Shown here piece by piece: positions 8,584-17,036 of a stretch of 64,000 nt of DNA (within the stretch, counting starts at the first letter, position 1; every line of letters begins with the position of its first letter). The position numbers were made by a program, and so were the translations under genes. The notes under the pieces are model-generated. The model was given only the letters and a program-made list of their open reading frames with translations, did not search any database and was not told the DNA's origin. The stretch lies in NCBI GenBank assembly GCA_050313895.1, contig JBNPMI010000006.1; one strand, written 5' to 3'. Origin of the DNA: JALFST01 sp022779285. Its GTDB lineage: Bacteria; Bacillota; Clostridia; Tissierellales; Peptoniphilaceae.

Positions 8584-10215
8584 TTAATATGCCCCGTATC
8601 CCGGACCGCCGGCAGGCATCTGCGGCTCAGCCGGCTCCGGCTTAGGCACGTCGCTGACAGCCGCTTCTGTTGTCAGAAGCATGCTTGCAATCGATACGGC
8701 ATTCTGGAGCGCTGAACGTGTAACCTTGGTCGGATCCACGATTCCTGCCTCGAACATATCGACATATTCTTCTTTATATGCATCGAAGCCATGACCAATA
8801 GCGGCTTTCTTTACATGATCGACAATGACGGATGGCTCCAAGCCTGCATTGGTGACGATCTGGCGAAGCGGTTCCTCCAAAGCGCGCACGATGATCTTAC
8901 CGCCGATTTGCTCATCACCCTCAAGAGTCTCGACAAATTTATTTACGCTCTCAATCGCATCCAACAGTGCAACACCGCCGCCGGCTACAATTCCCTCCTG
9001 TACAGCCGCACGGGTTGCGGAAAGGGCGTCCTCAATTCTCAGCTTCTTATCCTTCATTTCCGTTTCGGTCGTTGCACCTACGCGAAGCACCGCAACACCT
9101 CCGGAGAGCTTTCCAAGACGTTCCTTCAGCTTCTCCTTATCGTAATCGGAGTCGGTATTTTCGATTTGTGTATGAATCTGCGCAATACGCTCTTCCAACT
9201 GCTTCTTGTCACCTTCACCGCCGACAATGACCGTGTTCTCCTTGTCAATGTTGACCTTTGCTGCAGAACCGAGCTGTGTAATATCCGTATCCTTAAGCTC
9301 CAGACCGAGATCTGCCGTAATGACCTGTCCACCTGTTAAAATGGCGATATCCTGAAGCATTTCCTTACGACGATCGCCATATCCGGGAGCCTTAATGGCT
9401 ACGCAATTGAAGGTTCCGCGAATCTTATTCAAAACAAGCGTAGCAAGAGCTTCACCTTCCACATCTTCAGCAATAATCAAAAGCGGTCTTCCGCTTTTCA
9501 CAATCTGCTCCAAGAGCGGAAGCAGCTCCTGAATGTTCGATACCTTTTTATCTGTCAAAAGAATATAAGGATGATCCATTTCTGCAACCATCTTATCCGT
9601 GTCGCTCACCATGTATGGCGACAGATAGCCGCGATCAAACTGCATACCCTCGACTACCTCAAGCTGATTAGCCATGGACTTCGAATCCTCTACCGTGATC
9701 ACTCCGTCCTTGCCGACTTTTTCCATAGCTTCTGCAATCATGGCGCCGATTGTCTCATCGCCTGCGGAAATCGTACCTACATTCGTGATGGCTCCCATAG
9801 TATCAACAACCTTGGAATTCTGCTTGAGAACCTCTACGGTCTTATCGCAAGCCTTTTGCAGTCCCTTGCGAAGAACCATCGGATTTGCACCTGCCGCAAC
9901 GTTGCGGAAGCCTTCACGGACAATCGCTTGTGCTAAAAGTGTTGCGGTCGTCGTTCCGTCACCCGCTACATCGTTCGTTTTGGTAGCAACCTCTTTGGCA
10001 AGCTGTGCTCCCATATTTTCAAACTTGTCCTCAAGCTCGATTTCCTTTGCAATGGTAACACCGTCATTGGTGATCACCGGTGAGCCATATGCTTTTTCCA
10101 GAACAACATTGCGGCCCTTGGGACCCATCGTTACTTTTACAGCGTCCGCAAGCTTATTGACGCCGATTTGCATCTTCTTGCGCGCTTCATCTCCATAATT
10201 GATTTGTTTTGCCAT
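8584..10215 (-). CDS. groL: Chaperonin GroEL (HSP60)
   Basis: This is the 60-kDa chaperonin that folds proteins inside the double ring with GroES. The 543 residues match the family along their length: MAKQINYGDEARKKM start, GPKGRNVVLE, ATP-binding DGTTTATLLAQ, and GIVAGGGVALLDA near residue 410. The tail is GGPGYGAY instead of the common Gly-Met repeat. It is the second gene of a two-gene operon, 20 bp after groES, with a strong terminator behind it. Confidence 0.98.
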   Translation of the reverse strand: MAKQINYGDEARKKMQIGVNKLADAVKVTMGPKGRNVVLEKAYGSPVITNDGVTIAKEIELEDKFENMGAQLAKEVATKTNDVAGDGTTTATLLAQAIVREGFRNVAAGANPMVLRKGLQKACDKTVEVLKQNSKVVDTMGAITNVGTISAGDETIGAMIAEAMEKVGKDGVITVEDSKSMANQLEVVEGMQFDRGYLSPYMVSDTDKMVAEMDHPYILLTDKKVSNIQELLPLLEQIVKSGRPLLIIAEDVEGEALATLVLNKIRGTFNCVAIKAPGYGDRRKEMLQDIAILTGGQVITADLGLELKDTDITQLGSAAKVNIDKENTVIVGGEGDKKQLEERIAQIHTQIENTDSDYDKEKLKERLGKLSGGVAVLRVGATTETEMKDKKLRIEDALSATRAAVQEGIVAGGGVALLDAIESVNKFVETLEGDEQIGGKIIVRALEEPLRQIVTNAGLEPSVIVDHVKKAAIGHGFDAYKEEYVDMFEAGIVDPTKVTRSALQNAVSIASMLLTTEAAVSDVPKPEPAEPQMPAGGPGYGAY

Positions 10216-10235
10216 ATCGGTCTCCCTTCAAGCGA

Positions 10236-10520
10236 TTAGTCTTCTACAACAGCAAGTACATCTTCCAGCTTAATCACGATATATTCTTCACCGTCAAGCT
10301 TTACTTCCGTACCCGCATATTTGGAATAGATCACATGATCTCCAATTTGTACTGAATTTTTGTAGTCGTCATTATTGTGAATTTGATCACTGATTGCAGT
10401 GACCTCAGCATACTGTGGCTGCTCCTGTGCGGAGGATGGCAATACGATGCCCGACGCAGTAGTCTCTTCTTTTTCCAGCTTGCGAATCACGATACGTTCG
10501 CCAATCGGATTTAATTTCAT
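10236..10520 (-). CDS. groS: Co-chaperonin GroES
   Basis: This is the heptameric lid of the GroEL chamber. The protein has 94 residues and starts MKLNPIGERIVIRKLEKEE; the mobile loop is about residues 18-30 (TTASGIVLPSSAQ). Two consecutive ATGs are possible; I use the second (10520) because AGGAGG is then 5 bp away instead of 2. It is the first gene of the CIRCE-controlled operon. Confidence 0.97.
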   Translation of the reverse strand: MKLNPIGERIVIRKLEKEETTASGIVLPSSAQEQPQYAEVTAISDQIHNNDDYKNSVQIGDHVIYSKYAGTEVKLDGEEYIVIKLEDVLAVVED

Positions 10521-10560
10521 CATTACCTCCTGTTACCAACTCTAATCCAATAGTTTATTA

Positions 10561-10587
10561 TTGTCACTCGCAATATACGAGTGCTAA
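10561..10587. promoter_or_regulatory. CIRCE operator (HrcA binding site)
   Basis: A 9-9-9 inverted repeat reads TTGTCACTC, nine bases, GAGTGCTAA on the plus strand. The CIRCE consensus is TTAGCACTC-N9-GAGTGCTAA. The arm nearest the promoter is perfect; the arm nearest groES has two changes. It lies just downstream of the -10, in the 5' leader, where HrcA represses groESL until heat shock. hrcA itself is not in the window. Confidence 0.9.
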
Positions 10588-10597
10588 CAACATAGAT

Positions 10598-10626
10598 ATA
10601 ATACATCATCTTTTGAGAAAAATCAA
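10598..10626 (-). promoter_or_regulatory. Promoter of groES-groEL
   Basis: On the minus strand, -35 TTGATT (10621-10626), a 17-bp spacer and -10 TATTAT (10598-10603). CIRCE begins 10 bp downstream, as expected for heat-shock control of a vegetative promoter. Confidence 0.8.
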
Positions 10627-10856
10627 CTTTTTCCGAATAAGTTTTCCGGCTACTGATGAAAAGCTAAAATACAACAAATAATCTTTAATAAAAAGCAGCA
10701 TTTTTCCCCATTATAGAGCGGGAAGAATGCTGGCAAGCGCTCTTTCCCTTCTTCACTTTCTCAACCATTTTCTATGATAATTTGCCTGCAAGTATTCTGC
10801 GAGGGGTTGAATTGAACCGGTTTGCATGTTTTTCGTTTTTCCTTTAGATAGGCAAT

Positions 10857-10900
10857 GACCTCCCCTGACTGGCTCCTTTTTGGCCCAATCAGAAGAGGTC
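10857..10900. repeat. Imperfect inverted repeat downstream of the flavin reductase gene
   Basis: Arms GACCTC and GAGGTC continue, after a small internal loop, into CTGACTGG and CCAATCAG, giving a long hairpin with a 12-nt loop. It lies in the 3' region of the reductase gene. There is no T run directly after it, so I do not call it a terminator. A second short A/T hairpin (about 10909-10930) sits between it and the gene. The rest of 10627-10940 shows no gene I can support. Confidence 0.45.
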
Positions 10901-10941
10901 GCTCTACAAAAAGATTTGTCTCTTTTTGATAATTGTGCAAT

Positions 10942-12897
10942 CTATTTTGCTTCGTTTACGCCTTCGCTGGCTGCATTAGTACCGGCAGTGCGCCCGAAGA
11001 CATGGATATCAACAAGGGCATTTCCGCCGAGGCGGTTCGAGCCGTGGATACCTCCTGTGACTTCTCCGGCTGCATATAGACCGGGAATGACCGTTCCTTC
11101 CGTATTGAGCACGCGGCAGTCAAGATCAATGGTTAATCCGCCCATGGTGTGATGTACGGTCGGTTTTCTTGGCGACGCAAAGTAGGGAGGCTGATCCAAC
11201 TTTTTCCCAAAGAGCTTGCGCCCGAATTCTGCATCTTCACCCGCTTCCACATAGCGGTTAAAGGTCTCGTGGGTATTTGCAAGCACCGCAGGATCCACCC
11301 CAATCTGTTTCGCAAGTTCTTCAATGGTGTCGGCGCGATAGATGGTGCCGTTAGCCACGAGGTCGTCGACAACATCGCCCCAGATATTGTGAACCCCATC
11401 AGGGCCGATCGATGTGCTATCTGCAATGACATAGCTGAGCTGATCCTTCTGTGCAAGCAAAGCTTGATTCATGGTATCGCGACGGCCGTCTTCGGCCATA
11501 AAGCGCACGCCATCCTGGTTGATCTGATAGTAGAATTCGACGCCATTGCCACCCATCCAGCCATTGAGGGCTCCGGTTTTCGGATCGCCGTAGGGCAAAC
11601 ACTGAATCCACTCCATGCCGGTGACTCCGGCGCCGATGGCCTGCGCCATGACGATTCCATCGCCCACATTGGCTGGAGAATTGGTCGTTCCGAGATCTAA
11701 AGCCAATTTAGGATCATATTTATGGCGCATTTCCGGGTTGGCTGCGAAGCCGCCCGAAGCAATCACGACAGCGCGATTGGCTTTAATCTCCACCGGCGCG
11801 CCCTCTGCTGTGGTACCCTTGACGCCTGTGACGCGTCCATCGCTCTGGACAAGCTCCTGTGCACGACAGTTAAAGAGGAATTCCACCTTGAGCGCTTCGG
11901 CGCGATCGTGTTCTGCGCGGATGTAGTCACTGCCGGCGGCGTTGATTGGCGTATGTGCCCGAGGCCATAATCCGCCTGCGACCGTGGAGGTTTTGTCATT
12001 GAATTGGACGCCGATGGATTCTAACCACTCCAGCGTGGGATAGGAATCGGTAGCCAATTTTTCAACAAAGGGAAGTTTCCCGACATAATCGCCTCCATCA
12101 TAAGTTTGTAGGATGTGCAAGGCAATAGAGTCAAATAAATGGTCTTTTTGACCGGATTGGTACGCATCGATCTCTTTACGAAGCTGATCCATGTAGGCCT
12201 GGTGTTCAGGCGATTTCGCTTCCTTTTCCGTCAGTGCGTAGAGGTTTTTCATCGCCTGTTCGGAGGCCGGCTCCACCAAGGCCTGACGCTTGGGATCTAC
12301 GGCATTGTAGGGTCCGCCTGCGCGGATTGTATTTCCACCGAGCATGGACGTCTTTTCTACAAGAAGCACTGAAGCGCCTTTTTCTGCTGCGCTGATCGCT
12401 GCAGAAAGCCCGGCTCCGCCACCGCCGATGACGACGACATCAGCCGTTTTATGAATGGGTTCGGCGGTTTTTTTCGATACCGGACGGGACTTCCATTCTT
12501 CCACATCCCCGCCGGCTTGACGTACAGCCTCCTCAACAGCCTGAAGCAATCCGGTGGATGTCACAGTGGCGCCGGAAACGGCGGAAACCGCCAGAGATTG
12601 GCTCTCAACAATGGCCGGCGGAATGGCATCGATCGCTTTTGTTCCGATATCCTGGGTTTCCTGATGCTTTCCTACAGAGATTTCGCTGATTTTTCCTTCG
12701 GCAACCTTGACAGTGACCGGGAATTCCCCATGGAAGCCCTTTGCCGTGACTTCGTAGTCTCCGTCCTTCAGTACGCTGTTGCTCGTTTGCCCGGAGACAG
12801 ATGGCGTCTCTTTTTTCGGGGAATTCTGTTTTCCGCCGCAAGCGCTGAGCGATAAGCATGCAGCAAGAAGGAACGCGATCCATTTTGTTTTTTTCAT
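10942..12897 (-). CDS. Secreted FMN/FAD lipoprotein reductase (fumarate/urocanate reductase family)
   Basis: This 651-residue lipoprotein has a signal peptide with lipobox LSAC (lipidated Cys20). An FMN-binding domain (about 40-135) contains SGATVTS at 108-114; Thr113 is the expected site of covalent FMN attachment by ApbE. A flavocytochrome-c/FrdA-type FAD domain follows from VVVIGGGGAGLSAA to GLYAAGEVTGGIHGSNRLGG, with the family's His (VHHTMGG) and Arg (SNRLGG). There are no heme motifs. The family reduces fumarate, urocanate or similar enoates at the outer membrane face; the substrate is not certain. The start is the ATG at 12897, behind AGGAGG; the frame extends 32 codons upstream without a site. 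It is monocistronic. Confidence 0.88.
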   Translation of the reverse strand: MKKTKWIAFLLAACLSLSACGGKQNSPKKETPSVSGQTSNSVLKDGDYEVTAKGFHGEFPVTVKVAEGKISEISVGKHQETQDIGTKAIDAIPPAIVESQSLAVSAVSGATVTSTGLLQAVEEAVRQAGGDVEEWKSRPVSKKTAEPIHKTADVVVIGGGGAGLSAAISAAEKGASVLLVEKTSMLGGNTIRAGGPYNAVDPKRQALVEPASEQAMKNLYALTEKEAKSPEHQAYMDQLRKEIDAYQSGQKDHLFDSIALHILQTYDGGDYVGKLPFVEKLATDSYPTLEWLESIGVQFNDKTSTVAGGLWPRAHTPINAAGSDYIRAEHDRAEALKVEFLFNCRAQELVQSDGRVTGVKGTTAEGAPVEIKANRAVVIASGGFAANPEMRHKYDPKLALDLGTTNSPANVGDGIVMAQAIGAGVTGMEWIQCLPYGDPKTGALNGWMGGNGVEFYYQINQDGVRFMAEDGRRDTMNQALLAQKDQLSYVIADSTSIGPDGVHNIWGDVVDDLVANGTIYRADTIEELAKQIGVDPAVLANTHETFNRYVEAGEDAEFGRKLFGKKLDQPPYFASPRKPTVHHTMGGLTIDLDCRVLNTEGTVIPGLYAAGEVTGGIHGSNRLGGNALVDIHVFGRTAGTNAASEGVNEAK

Positions 12898-13082
12898 ACA
12901 ACCTCCTGTGATTTCGAATATTTTGTTTGTGAAAAGACAATCAAACATTATGTAAATTGTATCATACAAGTTTAGTTTTCCCAACCAAAACATTTTGGGA
13001 ATCTACGGCTAATTGCAAGCTAAGACGCAACAAATGATCTTCGATTATAAAGTAGCGTCCTTCCGTTCTTTGAATAGGAGAT

Positions 13083-13366
13083 GTACTATACAGACGGATA
13101 TCGCTCCCCTTGGAAATCGGTCGTCTGATCAATCTGTTTCATTACTCTCTTTGCCCGGCACTATAGGAATGGCCGAAATCGATCTGCCTTTCCGGCTCTT
13201 GGACGATTCCCTCAACGAATTGCTCGAAAGGCCTCCCGTCTACAAGCTCAAAGCCGTTGTCTACAGTGATATTCTTAAAAATTTCTCTAAATCTCCTGCT
13301 CCCCTTAGACATTCCGCTCCTTAATGTCTTGCAGTCGATCATGGTCGGGTACGTACGATGTAGCAA
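13083..13366 (-). pseudogene. Degraded IS30-family transposase fragment
   Basis: On the minus strand the translated text contains FKNITVDNGFEL, then FGHSYSAGQRE, two in-frame stop codons (TAA TGA), and, still in frame, NRLIRRPISKGSDI. This follows the order of the IS30 catalytic C-terminus (ITxDNGSEF, HPYSSxERG, NRLIRRFIPKGxDI). The N-terminal half, the start codon and recognisable ends are missing, and the stops show it is dead. I see no intact IS30 copy elsewhere in the window. Confidence 0.7.
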
Positions 13367-13417
13367 TATGCAGGGATCGTTTATGTGTACAGAAATTAAC
13401 TTACCTGTTATTTAGGC

Positions 13418-13445
13418 GCAATCATTCTGCTTGCGGAATGATTGC
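13418..13445. repeat. Perfect 10-bp inverted repeat in an intergenic gap
   Basis: GCAATCATTC and GAATGATTGC are perfect arms around an 8-nt loop. There is no T run on either side, so it is not a classical terminator; it could be a relic of the degraded insertion sequence or an RNA hairpin. The rest of 13367-13673 contains only a short unsupported open frame on the plus strand. Confidence 0.45.
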
Positions 13446-13673
13446 TGAAATGGAAATGCACATATGAAATCGAGCTACGCTTATTGGAAAATTTGATTTT
13501 TTGGCTTCCATTGTTCCTTAAAGCATTTACGGAAACCAAAAGAAAAAATGCAACTGTCATGTGTTATATAAGCATCGCTATTGTCTACTTATGGTATATG
13601 GCACAAGCAAAGATAATTTGTACAGAGAAATCAAATAAAATTTAATTTGCAAAACAAGCTTATGGTTAAACGA

Positions 13674-13712
13674 ACTGCACCCCAATCCCGATTGTCCGGA
13701 TTAGGGTGCAGT
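13674..13712 (-). terminator. Probable terminator after the sortase gene
   Basis: Arms ACTGCACCC and GGGTGCAGT enclose a second matched pair (AATCC with GGATT), giving a strong hairpin 10 bp after the sortase stop on the minus strand. The following T stretch is weak, so efficiency is uncertain. Confidence 0.5.
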
Positions 13713-13721
13713 CCATTCTCT

Positions 13722-14540
13722 TTACGGCTTTTCTTCCGTACTGCCATCCATAGATACCGTTCCCTCGTCTGTAGTGATACTTTCCAAAACGCCGACGATC
13801 GCGAGCCGCTTCGAATCATCCTGATTCGGGGTGCAGGTCGAAAGAGTAACGATTCTGTCCTTTGCTGTAAGTGTCCTTGTGAATTGCATATTCGTTTCGG
13901 ACTCAGCCGCCGTTTTTTGCAAAAAGTCAGCCCACTCATCCTCAGCCGTATTGGGATTGCGATACGGTGCATCCGCCGCAACATGATATATGGAAAATAT
14001 ACGATACGTATTGATGCCTCCGTCGTGAACAAGCGTAAATGTCTTTGGACTTTGATCCGTGTACTCCTGATCTAAAAAATGCTTGAGGACACCAAACATC
14101 TGATCTCCCTGATAGAACATATGTCCGTAAATCACGGTATTCTGGTCTGTCAGATCCGGACGGTTCTCATAGTCCAGAAACAGAGTTCCGGCTATGTTAT
14201 ATTCGCGCTTCATATTACGGCGCAGATAAAAGTCATTGTCCTTTGCCTGCACAACCGGATATGCCGCCTTTGTACCCTGGATTTCCAGATACATCACGGA
14301 ATCCGTATTCTCCGACCTTAAAAGCTCCATAACGGATCGATAGTCAAGAATTTGCGCCTTTTCTGTTCCTGTAGCAGAGGAGTCCATGGGTGGACGCAGC
14401 TTTTCTATTTTTTTCTCGATTGCATGAAACTCCTCCTCTCCGCGATATCTGGACCAAACATAGGTTCCGATTTGATATCCGCAATAGAGAATGATTGCAA
14501 TAAGAATGAGCTGGATTATACGAAGTAACCATTTCTTCAT
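13722..14540 (-). CDS. Class B sortase
   Basis: This 272-residue membrane-anchored transpeptidase links surface proteins, often heme or pilus proteins, to the cell wall. An N-terminal membrane segment (about 6-25) is followed by a stalk and a sortase domain. The catalytic triad is visible: His140 in VIYGHMF, Cys236 in TLSTCTPNQ and Arg245 in SKRLAI. YPVVQAKDNDFYLRR is typical of class B. No substrate with a sorting signal is seen nearby. Its start overlaps the preceding unknown gene by ATGA (14537-14540), so the two are translationally coupled. Confidence 0.9.
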   Translation of the reverse strand: MKKWLLRIIQLILIAIILYCGYQIGTYVWSRYRGEEEFHAIEKKIEKLRPPMDSSATGTEKAQILDYRSVMELLRSENTDSVMYLEIQGTKAAYPVVQAKDNDFYLRRNMKREYNIAGTLFLDYENRPDLTDQNTVIYGHMFYQGDQMFGVLKHFLDQEYTDQSPKTFTLVHDGGINTYRIFSIYHVAADAPYRNPNTAEDEWADFLQKTAAESETNMQFTRTLTAKDRIVTLSTCTPNQDDSKRLAIVGVLESITTDEGTVSMDGSTEEKP

Positions 14541-15238
14541 ATCCGATCCTCGCCTTCTCCCTGTTCATCCGCACAATTCGTTTCATCGGATGAAAAATCT
14601 GAAGCGGCAAGATAGCATGCATAAACCGTTTCTTCGTATTTTTCAGCATAGGATGCGATGCGGGCGTTCTCTCCGGAATCCGGAGTCCCGACGCTTTGTA
14701 TCAAAAGATCATATTCGAAAATTCGTCGTGCATATTCCGGGGAAGCTAAGGCCTCCGGATCCTTTTGCAGCTGATCCAGCTTCTCCTGACGTTCCTCAAT
14801 CACATATTTCAGTAAATCATAGGGCGTGTTTTTCACCTTCGTATACAGCTCCGGTAAGTGAAATGTGCAGGCCTCGAATTCGTACACTTCGATCGTATTC
14901 AGAAAATGCATCAACACCGTTTTTAATACATCCTGATTCAGCTCAACGCCTTGATATGGCAAATCATTTTTCATATACCGCATGAGATCCTGAACTTCAT
15001 GCCCAATCAGAATTGCCTTTTCAAGAGATTCATTTTCGTATTTTCCCTGACCGGATTGCTCCGGCTCAAAAAGCCAATTTTCCATATCCACAACACGATC
15101 TACGATTGTCAAAGTCGTTTCCAGCTTGTCTTCGGCAAGCTGAGCTTGTATAAAGCCCTTTGCCTCCTGCGCGATACCGTTCTCCACCTTTTTGTTATCT
15201 CCGGTGAAAAAGCTCAAAATCTGATCCATTTTGCTCAT
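14537..15238 (-). CDS. Hypothetical protein coupled to sortase
   Basis: This 233-residue protein is soluble, acidic and predicted mostly helical, with no signal peptide, membrane segment or catalytic motif I can recognise. It is rich in Glu/Gln/Leu (for example EERQEKLDQLQKDPE) and could contain coiled coil. Its stop overlaps the sortase start by 4 bp, so both are made from one message. It is therefore likely a cytoplasmic protein tied to the sortase's function, but no role can be assigned. Confidence 0.7.
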   Translation of the reverse strand: MSKMDQILSFFTGDNKKVENGIAQEAKGFIQAQLAEDKLETTLTIVDRVVDMENWLFEPEQSGQGKYENESLEKAILIGHEVQDLMRYMKNDLPYQGVELNQDVLKTVLMHFLNTIEVYEFEACTFHLPELYTKVKNTPYDLLKYVIEERQEKLDQLQKDPEALASPEYARRIFEYDLLIQSVGTPDSGENARIASYAEKYEETVYACYLAASDFSSDETNCADEQGEGEDRI

Positions 15239-15275
15239 ACAAGCCTCCCAAAACAGTCCATCGAATGAATCTGAG

Positions 15276-17036
15276 TTACAGACTATCCATTGATTCCAAT
15301 TCTTCTACCAATTTTCGAAACACATCAAGCGCACGGTCTACCGTATTCGGATTCGAGAGATCACACCCCGCATTCTTCAGCTGTTCGATCGGGAAATGAT
15401 GTCCACCATCGCGTAGCATATTCAAATATTGTTTTCTTTCCTCATCTCCGCCATGCAAAACTCTCTGCGAAAGCACTTCCGCCGCAGTAAATCCGGTAGC
15501 ATATTTATACACATAAAAATCGTTATAAAAATGAGGAATTCGCATCCATTCATGGGAAATCAAATCATCGGAAATCATAGCCTCGCCAAAATATTTTCTG
15601 TTCAATTCGCCGTAGATCGCATCAAAATCTCCCGCAGTCAGGCCCTCCTTCCGCTCAATGCGCTTATGTGTGATCTTTTCAAATTCGGCAAACATTGTTT
15701 GACGAAATACGGTGGATTTGAAGCTCTCCAAATGGTGATCAAGAAGCATCAGCTTTTCTTCCGCAGTTTCAGCTCTTTTTGTCAACTCATGCAGGAGCAG
15801 CAGCTCATTGAATGTGGATGCCACCTCTGCTGTAAAAATAGTATATTGATATGACAAAAACTCATTGTTCCGCTTTGCTAAATAGCTGTGCATGGAATGT
15901 CCCATTTCATGTGCAAGCGTAAAAACGGAATCCAACGTTCCATTAAAATTCATACTGATATAGGGCATGCTGTCATAAGAACCGGATGAATATGCACCAC
16001 CGGGTTTGCCCTTTCTAGGAAAAGCGTCGATCCAGCCCTCTTCAAATGCACTTCGACAGACATCCTGATATTCCTTGCCCAATGGCGCCACAGAGGCAAT
16101 GACAAGCTCTTTGGCCTCCTCAAAGGTGTACGAGCGGGTGTCACCCTTGGCGATGGGAAGATACACATCATACATATGCTGTTCCTTGAAACCCAAAAGC
16201 TCTTTTTTCTTAGCATAATATCTATGGAGCAAGGGCAGACTTCTGTGGACGCTCTCAATCAGAGCATCATACACCTCGACAGGAACATTATCCGCAAACA
16301 GCTCCATCTCACGCGCTGATTTGAATTTTTTTATTTGAGCAAGAGTGACTAAGGATTGAATATTGTTGAGATATGCGGTCGCAATCGTATTGGAATATCC
16401 GGCGATCGTTTCGTATAGGTTTTCAAATGCTTCCTTTCTTATGGACACATCCGCATTCTGCTCCCACTTTGTGAAATTGCTCATTGTCAGCTCTTCATTG
16501 CCGGCATTCTTGAGCGTTGGAAACTTCAAATCTGTATTCATAAAGAAATAGTAGATATCTCCGGGTGCATCATTTTGGAAAGAGAGCTTTGCCAGGAGCT
16601 GTTCGCTGTCGACAGACAGTGTGTGCTCCGCATAACGAAAAACCTTGCCCAGCCATTCATGAAACTCGCTGTATTTTTCATCTCTCATAATCAAAGCGCG
16701 TTCTTTTTCGGAAAGAGACAGAAGATACGGCTCCAGAAATGACAATGCCTCGGCCAATTCACGATAAAGTCTGTTGGCTTCCTGATTGTCCTTTTGCGCC
16801 TCCGGTACACGGCTGTCTTCGTCCTGCTTCATATGTGTATACACCGCGACATGCTCCGCTACGCGCAACGTATCTCGCATCGCCCCTAAAATCGCCAACA
16901 AATCGTACTCTTGTTTTGAAGCGAGCGCCTTGATCTTTTCAATTCCGGCGGATAACTCGCTTTCTTTTGCCTGTAAATCCTCACGGGAGGCGATCATGGC
17001 CTCCAAATTCCAAGTTGTCTTGTCCGTCCAGCTCAT
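15276..17036 (-). CDS. pepF: Oligoendopeptidase F (M3 zinc metallopeptidase)
   Basis: This cytoplasmic M3 peptidase degrades short peptides. The zinc site is the HExxH motif in LAHEMGHSMHSYLA (about residue 376), with the downstream Glu in the ELLLLHELTK region. Starting at the ATG at 17036, which overlaps the mutY stop (17033-17036), gives 586 residues, usual for PepF. The open frame runs 39 codons further into mutY but without a ribosome site. GAGGAAG lies just upstream of my start. Confidence 0.92.
   Translation of the reverse strand: MSWTDKTTWNLEAMIASREDLQAKESELSAGIEKIKALASKQEYDLLAILGAMRDTLRVAEHVAVYTHMKQDEDSRVPEAQKDNQEANRLYRELAEALSFLEPYLLSLSEKERALIMRDEKYSEFHEWLGKVFRYAEHTLSVDSEQLLAKLSFQNDAPGDIYYFFMNTDLKFPTLKNAGNEELTMSNFTKWEQNADVSIRKEAFENLYETIAGYSNTIATAYLNNIQSLVTLAQIKKFKSAREMELFADNVPVEVYDALIESVHRSLPLLHRYYAKKKELLGFKEQHMYDVYLPIAKGDTRSYTFEEAKELVIASVAPLGKEYQDVCRSAFEEGWIDAFPRKGKPGGAYSSGSYDSMPYISMNFNGTLDSVFTLAHEMGHSMHSYLAKRNNEFLSYQYTIFTAEVASTFNELLLLHELTKRAETAEEKLMLLDHHLESFKSTVFRQTMFAEFEKITHKRIERKEGLTAGDFDAIYGELNRKYFGEAMISDDLISHEWMRIPHFYNDFYVYKYATGFTAAEVLSQRVLHGGDEERKQYLNMLRDGGHHFPIEQLKNAGCDLSNPNTVDRALDVFRKLVEELESMDSL

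Noticed and set aside
10909..10930. Short A/T hairpin after the flavin reductase gene as a terminator
   Set aside because: The stem is A/T-only and weak; too little to call.
13442..13645. 67-residue plus-strand frame with hydrophobic stretches
   Set aside because: No ribosome site, no recognisable family, and it lies in a decayed intergenic region.
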